Below are positions 48,601-61,765 of a stretch of 64,000 nucleotides of DNA, piece by piece. The stretch is from the NCBI RefSeq assembly GCF_963576545.1, contig NW_026870445.1, forward strand, positions 47,359 to 111,358, read 5' to 3'. The translations under genes were made by a program, and so were the position numbers. Position 1 is the first letter of the stretch, and every line of letters begins with the position of its first letter. The notes beneath the pieces were generated by a model, which was not told where the DNA came from, ran no database searches, and was given only the letters and a program-made list of their open reading frames with translations. The stretch is from Limanda limanda (lineage: Eukaryota > Chordata > Actinopteri > Pleuronectiformes > Pleuronectidae).

Positions 48601-48687
48601 GCGCATCGATCAGTACCATCCTTGAGCTTCTCCGACTTTCGGAAGGGTTAGGGTTAGGGTTAGGGATGAAAGCACATAGGAGAAAGA
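45651..48687 (+). repeat. Transplanted segment of the 7.7-kb superunit, plus junction
   Basis: Monomers 46287-47880 (A A9 A B A2 A B A2 A B) match 25467-27066 and 33971-35570, including nine-T, GCACGCATC, CATTTGG, TATTCTAGAATA (47408) and CATCTCCGAG markers. At 47881 the sequence switches to GCTTTTCCG-type A followed by A Ba A, which matches 42769-43412 instead. The segment is thus bounded by joins to the neighbouring 4.3-kb repeat type on both sides. The A at 47406 is A2, whereas its counterparts at 26586 and 35090 are full A. Confidence 0.88.
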
Positions 48688-51567
48688 GATATTCTTGAAT
48701 AACTTTTTTTGTGAAGGTCGGAGAGACTTGAAAAGTGGTTGCATCTGGACTAATTTGGGTCCTGCGGATCGATTGGTACCATCCCCGAGCTTGTACGACC
48801 TTCGGAAGAGGTCGACCGACGAAATTCCCCCAAATCTGAGGAGATATTCTTGAATAACTTTTTTTGTGAAGGTCGGAGAGACTTGCAAGTAGGCTCTACC
48901 CCCACTAAATGGGGTTGCGCGCATCGATCAGTACCATCCTTGAGCTTCTCCGACTTTCGGAAGGGTTAGGGTTAGGGTTAGGGATGAAAGCACATAGGAG
49001 AAAGAGATATTCTTGAATAACTTTTTTTGTGAAGGTCGGAGAGACTTGGAAAGTGGTTGCATCTGGACTAATTTGGGTCCTGCGGATCGATTGGTACCAT
49101 CCCCGAGCTTGTACGACCTTCGGAAGAGGTCGACCGACGAAATTCCCCCAAATCTGAGGAGATATTCTTGAATAACTTTTTTTGTGAAGGTCGGAGAGAC
49201 TTGCAAGTAGGCTCTACCCCCACTAAATGGGGTTGCGCGCATCGATCAGTACCATCCTTGAGCTTCTCCGACTTTCGGAAGGGTTAGGGTTAGGGTTAGG
49301 GATGAAAGCACATAGGAGAAAGAGATATTCTTGAATAACTTTTTTTGTGAAGGTCGGAGAGACTTGCAAGTAGGCTCTACCCCCACTAAATGGGGTAGCG
49401 CGCATCGATCGGTACCATCCTTGAGCTTCTCCGACTTTCGGAAGGGTTAGGGTTAGGGTTAGGGATGAAAGCACATAGGAGAAAGAGATATTCTTGAATA
49501 ACTTTTTTTGTGAAGGTCGGAGAGACTTGAAAAGTGGTTGCATCTGGACTAATTTGGGTCCTGCGGATCGATTGGTACCATCCCCGAGCTTGTACGACCT
49601 TCGGAAGAGGTCGACCGACGAAATTCCCCCAAATCTGAGGAGATATTCTTGAATAACTTTTTTTGTGAAGGTCGGAGAGACTTGCAAGTAGGCTCTACCC
49701 CCACTAAATGGGGTTGCGCGCATCGATCAGTACCATCCTTGAGCTTCTCCGACTTTCGGAAGGGTTAGGGTTAGGGTTAGGGATGAAAGCACATAGGAGA
49801 AAGAGATATTCTTGAATAACTTTTTTTGTGAAGGTCGGAGAGACTTGGAAAGTGGTTGCATCTGGACTAATTTGGGTCCTGCGGATCGATTGGTACCATC
49901 CCCGAGCTTGTACGACCTTCGGAAGAGGTCGACCGACGAAATTCCCCCAAATCTGAGGAGATATTCTTGAATAACTTTTTTTGTGAAGGTCGGAGAGACT
50001 TGCAAGTAGGCTCTACCCCCACTAAATGGGGTTGCGCGCATCGATCAGTACCATCCTTGAGCTTCTCCGACTTTCGGAAGGGTTAGGGTTAGGGTTAGGG
50101 ATGAAAGCACATAGGAGAAAGAGATATTCTTGAATAACTTTTTTTGTGAAGGTCGGAGAGACTTGCAAGTAGGCTCTACCCCCACTAAATGGGGTAGCGC
50201 GCATCGATCGGTACCATCCTTGAGCTTCTCCGACTTTCGGAAGGGTTAGGGTTAGGGTTAGGGATGAAAGCACATAGGAGAAAGAGATATTCTTGAATAA
50301 CTTTTTTTGTGAAGGTCGGAGAGACTTGCAAGTAGGCTCTACCCCCACTAAATGGGGTAGCGCGCATCGATCGGTACCATCCTTGAGCTTCTCCGACTTT
50401 CGGAAGGGTTAGGGTTAGGGATGAAAGCACATAGGAGAAAGAGATATTCTTGAATAACTTTTTTTGTGAAGGTCGGAGAGACTTGCAAGTAGGCTCTACC
50501 CCCACTAAATGGGGTAGCGCGCATCGATCGGTACCATCCTTGAGCTTCTCCGACTTTCGGAAGGGTTAGGGTTAGGGTTAGGGATGAAAGCACATAGGAG
50601 AAAGAGATATTCTTGAATAACTTTTTTTGTGAAGGTCGGAGAGACTTGGAAAGTGGTTGCATCTGGACTAATTTGGGTCCTGCGGATCGATTGGTACCAT
50701 CCCCGAGCTTGTACGACCTTCGGAAGAGGTCGACCGACGAAATTCCCCCAAATCTGAGGAGATATTCTTGAATAACTTTTTTTGTGAAGGTCGGAGAGAC
50801 TTGCAAGTAGGCTCTACCCCCACTAAATGGGGTTGCGCGCATCGATCGGTACCATCTTTGAGCTTCTCCGACTTTCGGAAGGGTTAGGGTTAGGGTTAGG
50901 GATGAAAGCACATAGGAGAAAGAGATATTCTTGAATAACTTTTTTTGTGAAGGTCGGAGAGACTTGCAAGTAGGCTCTACCCCCACTAAATGGGGTAGCG
51001 CGCATCGATCAGTACCATCCTTGAGCTTCTCCGACTTTCGGAAGGGTTAGGGTTAGGGTTAGGGATGAAAGCACATAGGAGAAAGAGATATTCTTGAATA
51101 ACTTTTTTTGTGAAGGTCGGAGAGACTTGGAAAGTGGTTGCATCTGGACTAATTTGGGTCCTGCGGATCGATTGGTACCATCCCCGAGCTTGTACGACCT
51201 TCGGAAGAGGTCGACCGACGAAATTCCCCCAAATCTGAGGAGATATTCTTGAATAACTTTTTTTGTGAAGGTCGGAGAGACTTGCAAGTAGGCTCTACCC
51301 CCACTAAATGGGGTTGCGCGCATCGATCGGTACCATCTTTGAGCTTCTCCGACTTTCGGAAGGGTTAGGGTTAGGGTTAGGGATGAAAGCACATAGGAGA
51401 AAGAGATATTCTTGAATAACTTTTTTTGTGAAGGTCGGAGAGACTTGCAAGTAGGCTCTACCCCCACTAAATGGGGTAGCGCGCATCGATCAGTACCATC
51501 CTTGAGCTTCTCCGACTTTCGGAAGGGTTAGGGTTAGGGTTAGGGATGAAAGCACATAGGAGAAAGA
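48688..51567 (+). repeat. 2880-bp higher-order repeat, copy 1
   Basis: Monomer order is Ba A B A A Ba A B A A A2 A B A A B A A. Starts are 48688, 48843, 49006, 49161, 49324, 49487, 49642, 49805, 49960, 50123, 50286, 50443, 50606, 50761, 50924, 51087, 51242, 51405. The BAA group at 50606-51086 is immediately duplicated at 51087-51567 (481 bp), including the unusual A with A at position 74 and A at position 88. Confidence 0.92.
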
Positions 51568-54500
51568 GATATTCTTGAATAACTTTTTTTGTGAAGGTCG
51601 GAGAGACTTGAAAAGTGGTTGCATCTGGACTAATTTGGGTCCTGCGGATCGATTGGTACCATCCCCGAGCTTGTACGACCTTCGGAAGAGGTCGACCGAC
51701 GAAATTCCCCCAAATCTGAGGAGATATTCTTGAATAACTTTTTTTGTGAAGGTCGGAGAGACTTGCAAGTAGGCTCTACCCCCACTAAATGGGGTTGCGC
51801 GCATCGATCAGTACCATCCTTGAGCTTCTCCGACTTTCGGAAGGGTTAGGGTTAGGGTTAGGGATGAAAGCACATAGGAGAAAGAGATATTCTTGAATAA
51901 CTTTTTTTGTGAAGGTCGGAGAGACTTGGAAAGTGGTTGCATCTGGACTAATTTGGGTCCTGCGGATCGATTGGTACCATCCCCGAGCTTGTACGACCTT
52001 CGGAAGAGGTCGACCGACGAAATTCCCCCAAATCTGAGGAGATATTCTTGAATAACTTTTTTTGTGAAGGTCGGAGAGACTTGCAAGTAGGCTCTACCCC
52101 CACTAAATGGGGTTGCGCGCATCGATCAGTACCATCCTTGAGCTTCTCCGACTTTCGGAAGGGTTAGGGTTAGGGTTAGGGATGAAAGCACATAGGAGAA
52201 AGAGATATTCTTGAATAACTTTTTTTGTGAAGGTCGGAGAGACTTGCAAGTAGGCTCTACCCCCACTAAATGGGGTAGCGCGCATCGATCGGTACCATCC
52301 TTGAGCTTCTCCGACTTTCGGAAGGGTTAGGGTTAGGGTTAGGGATGAAAGCACATAGGAGAAAGAGATATTCTTGAATAACTTTTTTTGTGAAGGTCGG
52401 AGAGACTTGAAAAGTGGTTGCATCTGGACTAATTTGGGTCCTGCGGATCGATTGGTACCATCCCCGAGCTTGTACGACCTTCGGAAGAGGTCGACCGACG
52501 AAATTCCCCCAAATCTGAGGAGATATTCTTGAATAACTTTTTTTGTGAAGGTCGGAGAGACTTGCAAGTAGGCTCTACCCCCACTAAATGGGGTTGCGCG
52601 CATCGATCAGTACCATCCTTGAGCTTCTCCGACTTTCGGAAGGGTTAGGGTTAGGGTTAGGGATGAAAGCACATAGGAGAAAGAGATATTCTTGAATAAC
52701 TTTTTTTGTGAAGGTCGGAGAGACTTGGAAAGTGGTTGCATCTGGACTAATTTGGGTCCTGCGGATCGATTGGTACCATCCCCGAGCTTGTACGACCTTC
52801 GGAAGAGGTCGACCGACGAAATTCCCCCAAATCTGAGGAGATATTCTTGAATAACTTTTTTTGTGAAGGTCGGAGAGACTTGCAAGTAGGCTCTACCCCC
52901 ACTAAATGGGGTTGCGCGCATCGATCAGTACCATCCTTGAGCTTCTCCGACTTTCGGAAGGGTTAGGGTTAGGGTTAGGGATGAAAGCACATAGGAGAAA
53001 GAGATATTCTTGAATAACTTTTTTTGTGAAGGTCGGAGAGACTTGCAAGTAGGCTCTACCCCCACTAAATGGGGTAGCGCGCATCGATCGGTACCATCCT
53101 TGAGCTTCTCCGACTTTCGGAAGGGTTAGGGTTAGGGTTAGGGATGAAAGCACATAGGAGAAAGAGATATTCTTGAATAACTTTTTTTGTGAAGGTCGGA
53201 GAGACTTGCAAGTAGGCTCTACCCCCACTAAATGGGGTAGCGCGCATCGATCGGTACCATCCTTGAGCTTCTCCGACTTTCGGAAGGGTTAGGGTTAGGG
53301 ATGAAAGCACATAGGAGAAAGAGATATTCTTGAATAACTTTTTTTGTGAAGGTCGGAGAGACTTGCAAGTAGGCTCTACCCCCACTAAATGGGGTAGCGC
53401 GCATCGATCGGTACCATCCTTGAGCTTCTCCGACTTTCGGAAGGGTTAGGGTTAGGGTTAGGGATGAAAGCACATAGGAGAAAGAGATATTCTTGAATAA
53501 CTTTTTTTGTGAAGGTCGGAGAGACTTGGAAAGTGGTTGCATCTGGACTAATTTGGGTCCTGCGGATCGATTGGTACCATCCCCGAGCTTGTACGACCTT
53601 CGGAAGAGGTCGACCGACGAAATTCCCCCAAATCTGAGGAGATATTCTTGAATAACTTTTTTTGTGAAGGTCGGAGAGACTTGCAAGTAGGCTCTACCCC
53701 CACTAAATGGGGTTGCGCGCATCGATCGGTACCATCTTTGAGCTTCTCCGACTTTCGGAAGGGTTAGGGTTAGGGTTAGGGATGAAAGCACATAGGAGAA
53801 AGAGATATTCTTGAATAACTTTTTTTGTGAAGGTCGGAGAGACTTGCAAGTAGGCTCTACCCCCACTAAATGGGGTAGCGCGCATCGATCGGTACCATCC
53901 TTGAGCTTCTCCGACTTTCGGAAGGGTTAGGGTTAGGGTTAGGGATGAAAGCACATAGGAGAAAGAGATATTCTTGAATAACTTTTTTTGTGAAGGTCGG
54001 AGAGACTTGGAAAGTGGTTGCATCTGGACTAATTTGGGTCCTGCAGATCGATTGGTACCATCCCCGAGCTTGTACGACCTTCGGAAGAGGTCGACCGACG
54101 AAATTCCCCCAAATCTGAGGAGATATTCTTGAATAACTTTTTTTGTGAAGGTCGGAGAGACTTGCAAGTAGGCTCTACCCCCACTAAATGGGGTTGCGCG
54201 CATCGATCAGTACCATCCTTGAGCTTCTCCGACTTTCGGAAGGGTTAGGGTTAGGGATGAAAGCACATAGGAGAAAGAGATATTCTTGAATAACTTTTTT
54301 TGTGAAGGTCGGAGAGACTTGGAAAGTGGTTGCATCTGGACTAATTTGGGTCCTGCGGATCGATTGGTACCATCCCCGAGCTTGTACGACCTTCGGAAGA
54401 GGTCGACCGACGAAATTCCCCCAAATCTGAGGAGATATTCTTGAATAACTTTTTTTGTGAAGGTCGGAGAGACTTGCAAGTAGGCTCTACCCCCACTAAA

Positions 54501-54596
54501 TGGGGTAGCGCGCATCGATCGGTACCATCCTTGAGCTTCTCCGACTTTCGGAAGGGTTAGGGTTAGGGTTAGGGATGAAAGCACATAGGAGAAAGA
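51568..54596 (+). repeat. 2880-bp higher-order repeat, copy 2, and exit
   Basis: From 51568 to 53966 it matches 48688-51086 at an offset of 2880 bp. It then continues with B (TGCAG, 53967), A2 (54122), B (54279) and A (54434). The B and A2 match 40698-41009 and 44695-45006 of the 4.3-kb repeat, indicating that the two repeat types share ancestry. Confidence 0.9.
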
Positions 54597-57500
54597 GATA
54601 TTCTTGAATAACTTTTTTTGTGAAGGTCGGAGAGACTTGGAAAGTGGTTGCATCTGGACTAATTTGGGTCCTGCGGATCGATTGGTACCATCCCCGAGCT
54701 TGTACGACCTTCGGAAGAGGTCGACCGACGAAATTCCCCCAAATCTGAGGAGATATTCTTGAATAACTTTTTTTGTGAAGGTCGGAGAGACTTGCAAGTA
54801 GGCTCTACCCCCACTAAATGGGGTAGCGCGCATCGATCGGTTCCATCCTTGAGCTTCTCCGACTTTCGGAAGGGTTAGGGTTAGGGTTAGGGATGAAAGC
54901 ACATAGGAGAAAGAGATATTCTTGAATAACTTTTTTTGTGAAGGTCGGAGAGACTTTCAAGTAGGCTCTACCCCCACTAAATGGGGTAGCGCGCATCGAT
55001 CGGTACCATCCTTGAGCTTCTCCGACTTTCGGAAGGGTTAGGGTTAGGGTTAGGGATGAAAGCACATAGGAGAAAGAGATATTCTTGAATAACTTTTTTT
55101 GTGAAGGTCGGAGAGACTTGCAAGTAGGCTCTACCCCCACTAAATGGGGTAGCGCGCATCGATCGGTACCATCCTTGAGCTTCTCCGACTTTCGGAAGGG
55201 TTAGGGTTAGGGTTAGGGATGAAAGCACATAGGAGAAAGAGATATTCTTGAATAACTTTTTTTGTGAAGGTCGGAGAGACTTGGAAAGTGGTTGCATCTG
55301 GACTAATTTGGGTCCTGCGGATCGATTGGTACCATCCCCGAGCTTTTACGACCTTCGGAAGAGGTCGACCGACGAAATTCCCCCAAATCTGAGGAGATAT
55401 TCTTGAATAACTTTTTTTGTGAAGGTCGGAGAGACTTGCAAGTAGGCTCTACCCCCACTAAATGGGGTTGCGCGCATCGATCGGTACCATCCTTGAGCTT
55501 CTCTGACTTTCGGAAGGGTTAGGGTTAGGGTTAGGGATGAAAGCACATAGGAGAAAGAGATATTCTTGAATAACTTTTTTTGTGAAGGTCGGAGAGACTT
55601 GCAAGTAGGCTCTACCCCCACTAAATGGGGTAGCGCGCATCGATCGGTACCATCCTTGAGCTTCTCCGACTTTCGGAAGGGTTAGGGTTAGGGATGAAAG
55701 CACATAGGAGAAAGAGATATTCTTGAATAACTTTTTTTGTGAAGGTCGGAGAGACTTGGAAAGTGGTTGCATCTGGACTAATTTGGGTCCTGCGGATCGA
55801 TTGGTACCATCCCCGAGCTTGTACGACCTTCGAAAGAGGTCGACCGACGAAATTCCCCCAAATCTGAGGAGATATTCTTGAATAACTTTTTTTGTGAAGG
55901 TCGGAGAGACTTGCAAGTAGGCTCTACCCCCACTAAATGGGGTTGCGCGCATCGATCGGTACCATCCTTGAGCTTCTCCGACTTTCGGAAGGGTTAGGGT
56001 TAGGGTTAGGGATGAAAGCACATAGGAGAAAGAGATATTCTTGAATAACTTTTTTTGTGAAGGTCGGAGAGACTTGGAAAGTGGTTGCATCTGGACTAAT
56101 TTGGGTCCTGCGGATCGATTGGTACCATCCCCGAGCTTGTACGACCTTCGGAAGAGGTTGACCGACGAAATTCCCCCAAATCTGAGGAGATATTCTTGAA
56201 TAACTTTTTTTGTGAAGGTCGGAGAGACTTGCAAGTAGGCTCTACCCCCACTAAATGGGGTAGCGCGCATCGATCGGTACCATCCTTGAGCTTCTCCGAC
56301 TTTCGGAAGGGTTAGGGTTAGGGTTAGGGATGAAAGCACATAGGAGAAAGAGATATTCTTGAATAACCTTTTTTGTGAAGGTCGGAGAGACTTGCAAGTA
56401 GGCTCTACCCCCACTAAATGGGGTAGCGCACATCGATCGGTACCATCCTTGAGCTTCTCCGACTTTCGGAAGGGTTAGGGTTAGGGTTAGGGATGAAAGC
56501 ACATAGGAGAAAGAGATATTCTTGAATAACTTTTTTTGTGAAGGTCGGAGAGACTTGCAAGTAGGCTCTACCCCCACTAAATGGGGTAGCGCGCATCGAT
56601 CGGTACCATCCTTGAGCTTCTCCGACTTTCGGAAGGGTTAGGGTTAGGGTTAGGGATGAAAGCACATAGGAGAAAGAGATATTCTTGAATAACTTTTTTT
56701 GTGAAGGTCGGAGAGACTTGGAAAGTGGTTGCATCTGGACTAATTTGGGTCCTGCGGATCGATTGGTACCATCCCCGAGCTTGTACGACCTTCGGAAGAG
56801 GTCGACCGACGAAATTCCCCCAAATCTGAGGAGATATTCTTGAATAACTTTTTTTGTGAAGGTCGGAGAGACTTGCAAGTAGGCTCTACCCCCACTAAAT
56901 GGGGTAGCGCGCATCGATCGGTACCATCCTTGAGCTTCTCCGACTTTCGGAAGGGTTAGGGTTAGGGATGAAAGCACATAGGAGAAAGAGATATTCTTGA
57001 ATAACTTTTTTTGTGAAGGTCGGAGAGACTTGGAAAGTGGTTGCATCTGGACTAATTTGGGTCCTGCAGATCGATTGGTACCATCCCCGAGCTTGTACGA
57101 CCTTCGAAAGAGGTCGACCGACGAAATTCCCCCAAATCTGAGGAGATATTCTTGAATAACTTTTTTTGTGAAGGTCGGAGAGACTTGCAAGTAGGCTCTA
57201 CCCCCACTAAATGGGGTTGCGCGCATCGATCGGTACCATCCTTGAGCTTCTCCGACTTTCGGAAGGGTTAGGGTTAGGGTTAGGGATGAAAGCACATAGG
57301 AGAAAGAGATATTCTTGAATAACTTTTTTTTTGAAGGTCGGAGAGACTTGGAAAGTGGTTGCATCTGGACTAATTTGGGTCCTGCGGATCGATTGGTACC
57401 ATCCCCGAGCTTGTACGACCTTCGGAAGAGGTCGACCGACGAAATTCCCCCAAATCTGAGGAGATATTCTTGAATAACTTTTTTTGTGAAGGTCGGAGAG

Positions 57501-58418
57501 ACTTGCAAGTAGGCTCTACCCCCACTAAATGGAGTAGCGCGCATCGATCGGTACCATCCTTGAGCTTCTCCGACTTTCGGAAGGGTTAGGGTTAGGGTTA
57601 GGGATGAAAGCACATAGGAGAAAGAGATATTCTTGAATAACTTTTTTTGTGAAGGTCGGAGAGACTTGCAAGTAGGCTCTACCCCCACTAAATGGGGTAG
57701 CGCGCATCGATCGGTACCATCCTTGAGCTTCTCCGACTTTCGGAAGGGTTAGGGTTAGGGTTAGGGATGAAAGCACATAGGAGAAAGAGATATTCTTGAA
57801 TAACTTTTTTGTGAAGGTCGGAGAGACTTGGAAAGTGGTTGCATCTGGACTAATTTGGGTCCTGCGGATCGATTGGTACCATCCCCGAGCTTGTACGACC
57901 TTCGGAAGAGGTCGACCGACGAAATTCCCCCAAATCTGAGGAGATATTCTTGAATAACTTTTTTTGTGAAGGTCGGAGAGACTTGCAAGTAGGCTCTACC
58001 CCCACTAAATGGGGTTGCGCGCATCGATCAGTACCATCCTTGAGCTTCTCCGGACTTTCGGAAGGGTTAGGGTTAGGGATGAAAGCACATAGGAGAAAGA
58101 GATATTCTTGAATAACTTTTTTTGTGAAGGTCGGAGAGACTTGGAAAGTGGTTGCATCTGGACTAATTTGGGTCCTGCGGATCGATTGGTACCATCCCCG
58201 AGCTTGTACGACCTTCGGAAGAGGTCGACCGACGAAATTCCCCCAAATCTGAGGAGATATTCTTGAATAACTTTTTTTGTGAAGGTCGGAGAGACTTGCA
58301 AGTAGGCTCTACCCCCACTAAATGGGGTAGCGCGCATCGATCGGTACCATCCTTGAGCTTCTCCGACTTTCGGAAGGGTTAGGGTTAGGGTTAGGGATGA
58401 AAGCACATAGGAGAAAGA
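54597..58418 (+). repeat. 3822-bp higher-order repeat, copy 1
   Basis: Monomer order is B A A A B A A2 B A B A A A B A2 B A B A A B A2 B A. Markers are CGGTTCCATC (54838), GACTTTCAAG (54954), GCTTTTACG (55343), CTCTGAC (55501), CGAAAG (55831), GGTTGACC (56157), AACCTTTTTT (56366) and GGAGTAGC (57532). AB alternation between 56678 and 57625 keeps a long minus-strand frame open. Single-base indels appear at about 57807 and 58051. Confidence 0.92.
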
Positions 58419-61400
58419 GATATTCTTGAATAACTTTTTTTGTGAAGGTCGGAGAGACTTGGAAAGTGGTTGCATCTGGACTAATTTGGGTCCTGCGGAT
58501 CGATTGGTACCATCCCCGAGCTTGTACGACCTTCGGAAGAGGTTCGACCGACGAAATTCCCCCAAATCTGAGGAGATATTCTTGAATAACTTTTTTTGTG
58601 AAGGTCGGAGAGACTTGCAAGTAGGCTCTACCCCCACTAAATGGGGTAGCGCGCATCGATCGGTTCCATCCTTGAGCTTCTCCGACTTTCGGAAGGGTTA
58701 GGGTTAGGGTTAGGGATGAAAGCACATAGGAGAAAGAGATATTCTTGAATAACTTTTTTTGTGAAGGTCGGAGAGACTTTCAAGTAGGCTCTACCCCCAC
58801 TAAATGGGGTAGCGCGCATCGATCGGTACCATCCTTGAGCTTCTCCGACTTTCGGAAGGGTTAGGGTTAGGGTTAGGGATGAAAGCACATAGGAGAAAGA
58901 GATATTCTTGAATAACTTTTTTTGTGAAGGTCGGAGAGACTTGCAAGTAGGCTCTACCCCCACTAAATGGGGTAGCGCGCATCGATCGGTACCATCCTTG
59001 AGCTTCTCCGACTTTCGGAAGGGTTAGGGTTAGGGTTAGGGATGAAAGCACATAGGAGAAAGAGATATTCTTGAATAACTTTTTTTGTGAAGGTCGGAGA
59101 GACTTGGAAAGTGGTTGCATCTGGACTAATTTGGGTCCTGCGGATCGATTGGTACCATCCCCGAGCTTTTACGACCTTCGGAAGAGGTCGACCGACGAAA
59201 TTCCCCCAAATCTGAGGAGATATTCTTGAATAACTTTTTTTGTGAAGGTCGGAGAGACTTGCAAGTAGGCTCTACCCCCACTAAATGGGGTTGCGCGCAT
59301 CGATCGGTACCATCCTTGAGCTTCTCTGACTTTCGGAAGGGTTAGGGTTAGGGTTAGGGATGAAAGCACATAGGAGAAAGAGATATTCTTGAATAACTTT
59401 TTTTGTGAAGGTCGGAGAGACTTGCAAGTAGGCTCTACCCCCACTAAATGGGGTAGCGCGCATCGATCGGTACCATCCTTGAGCTTCTCCGACTTTCGGA
59501 AGGGTTAGGGTTAGGGATGAAAGCACATAGGAGAAAGAGATATTCTTGAATAACTTTTTTTGTGAAGGTCGGAGAGACTTGGAAAGTGGTTGCATCTGGA
59601 CTAATTTGGGTCCTGCGGATCGATTGGTACCATCCCCGAGCTTGTACGACCTTCGAAAGAGGTCGACCGACGAAATTCCCCCAAATCTGAGGAGATATTC
59701 TTGAATAACTTTTTTTGTGAAGGTCGGAGAGACTTGCAAGTAGGCTCTACCCCCACTAAATGGGGTTGCGCGCATCGATCGGTACCATCCTTGAGCTTCT
59801 CCGACTTTCGGAAGGGTTAGGGTTAGGGTTAGGGATGAAAGCACATAGGAGAAAGAGATATTCTTGAATAACTTTTTTTGTGAAGGTCGGAGAGACTTGG
59901 AAAGTGGTTGCATCTGGACTAATTTGGGTCCTGCGGATCGATTGGTACCATCCCGAGCTTGTACGACCTTCGGAAGAGGTTGACCGACGAAATTCCCCCA
60001 AATCTGAGGAGATATTCTTGAATAACTTTTTTTGTGAAGGTCGGAGAGACTTGCAAGTAGGCTCTACCCCCACTAAATGGGGTAGCGCGCATCGATCGGT
60101 ACCATCCTTGAGCTTCTCCGACTTTCGGAAGGGTTAGGGTTAGGGTTAGGGATGAAAGCACATAGGAGAAAGAGATATTCTTGAATAACCTTTTTTGTGA
60201 AGGTCGGAGAGACTTGCAAGTAGGCTCTACCCCCACTAAATGGGGTAGCGCACATCGATCGGTACCATCCTTGAGCTTCTCCGACTTTCGGGAAGGTTAG
60301 GGTTAGGGTTAGGGATGAAAGCACATAGGAGAAAGAGATATTCTTGAATAACTTTTTTTGTGAAGGTCGGAGAGACTTGCAAGTAGGCTCTACCCCCACT
60401 AAATGGGGTAGCGCGCATCGATCGGTACCATCCTTGAGCTTCTCCGACTTTCGGAAGGGTTAGGGTTAGGGTTAGGGATGAAAGCACATAGGAGAAAGAG
60501 ATATTCTTGAATAACTTTTTTTGTGAAGGTCGGAGAGACTTGGAAAGTGGTTGCATCTGGACTAATTTGGGTCCTGCGGATCGATTGGTACCATCCCCGA
60601 GCTTGTACGACCTTCGGAAGAGGTCGACCGACGAAATTCCCCCAAATCTGAGGAGATATTCTTGAATAACTTTTTTTGTGAAGGTCGGAGAGACTTGCAA
60701 GTAGGCTCTACCCCCACTAAATGGGGTAGCGCGCATCGATCGGTACCATCCTTGAGCTTCTCCGACTTTCGGAAGGGTTAGGGTTAGGGATGAAAGCACA
60801 TAGGAGAAAGAGATATTCTTGAATAACTTTTTTTGTGAAGGTCGGAGAGACTTGGAAAGTGGTTGCATCTGGACTAATTTGGGTCCTGCAGATCGATTGG
60901 TACCATCCCCGAGCTTGTACGACCTTCGAAAGAGGTCGACCGACGAAATTCCCCCAAATCTGAGGAGATATTCTTGAATAACTTTTTTTGTGAAGGTCGG
61001 AGAGACTTGCAAGTAGGCTCTACCCCCACTAAATGGGGTTGCGCGCATCGATCGGTACCATCCTTGAGCTTCTCCGACTTTCGGAAGGGTTAGGGTTAGG
61101 GTTAGGGATGAAAGCACATAGGAGAAAGAGATATTCTTGAATAACTTTTTTTTTGAAGGTCGGAGAGACTTGGAAAGTGGTTGCATCTGGACTAATTTGG
61201 GTCCTGCGGATCGATTGGTACCATCCCCGAGCTTGTACGACCTTCGGAAGAGGTCGACCGACGAAATTCCCCCAAATCTGAGGAGATATTCTTGAATAAC
61301 TTTTTTTGTGAAGGTCGGAGAGACTTGCAAGTAGGCTCTACCCCCACTAAATGGAGTAGCGCGCATCGATCGGTACCATCCTTGAGCTTCTCCGACTTTC

Positions 61401-61765
61401 GGAAGGGTTAGGGTTAGGGTTAGGGATGAAAGCACATAGGAGAAAGAGATATTCTTGAATAACTTTTTTTGTGAAGGTCGGAGAGACTTGCAAGTAGGCT
61501 CTACCCCCACTAAATGGGGTAGCGCGCATCGATCGGTACCATCCTTGAGCTTCTCCGACTTTCGGAAGGGTTAGGGTTAGGGTTAGGGATGAAAGCACAT
61601 AGGAGAAAGAGATATTCTTGAATAACTTTTTTTGTGAAGGTCGGAGAGACTTGGAAAGTGGTTGCATCTGGACTAATTTGGGTCCTGCGGATCGATTGGT
61701 ACCATCCCCGAGCTTGTACGACCTTCGGAAGAGGTCGACCGACGAAATTCCCCCAAATCTGAGGA
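58419..61765 (+). repeat. 3822-bp higher-order repeat, copy 2
   Basis: It matches copy 1 at an offset of 3822-3823 bp; for example CGGTTCCATC is at 54838 and 58661. It departs from copy 1 after the B at 61611. Differences include an extra T (58542), a missing C in CATCCCGAG (59953) and a shifted G giving CGGGAAGG (60289). Confidence 0.92.

Noticed and set aside
58542..58550. GAGGTTCGACC and CTCCGGACTT (58051) as new monomer variants
   Set aside because: Each is a single extra base found once, in a region where isolated indels become frequent, so sequencing or consensus error is more likely than an inherited variant.
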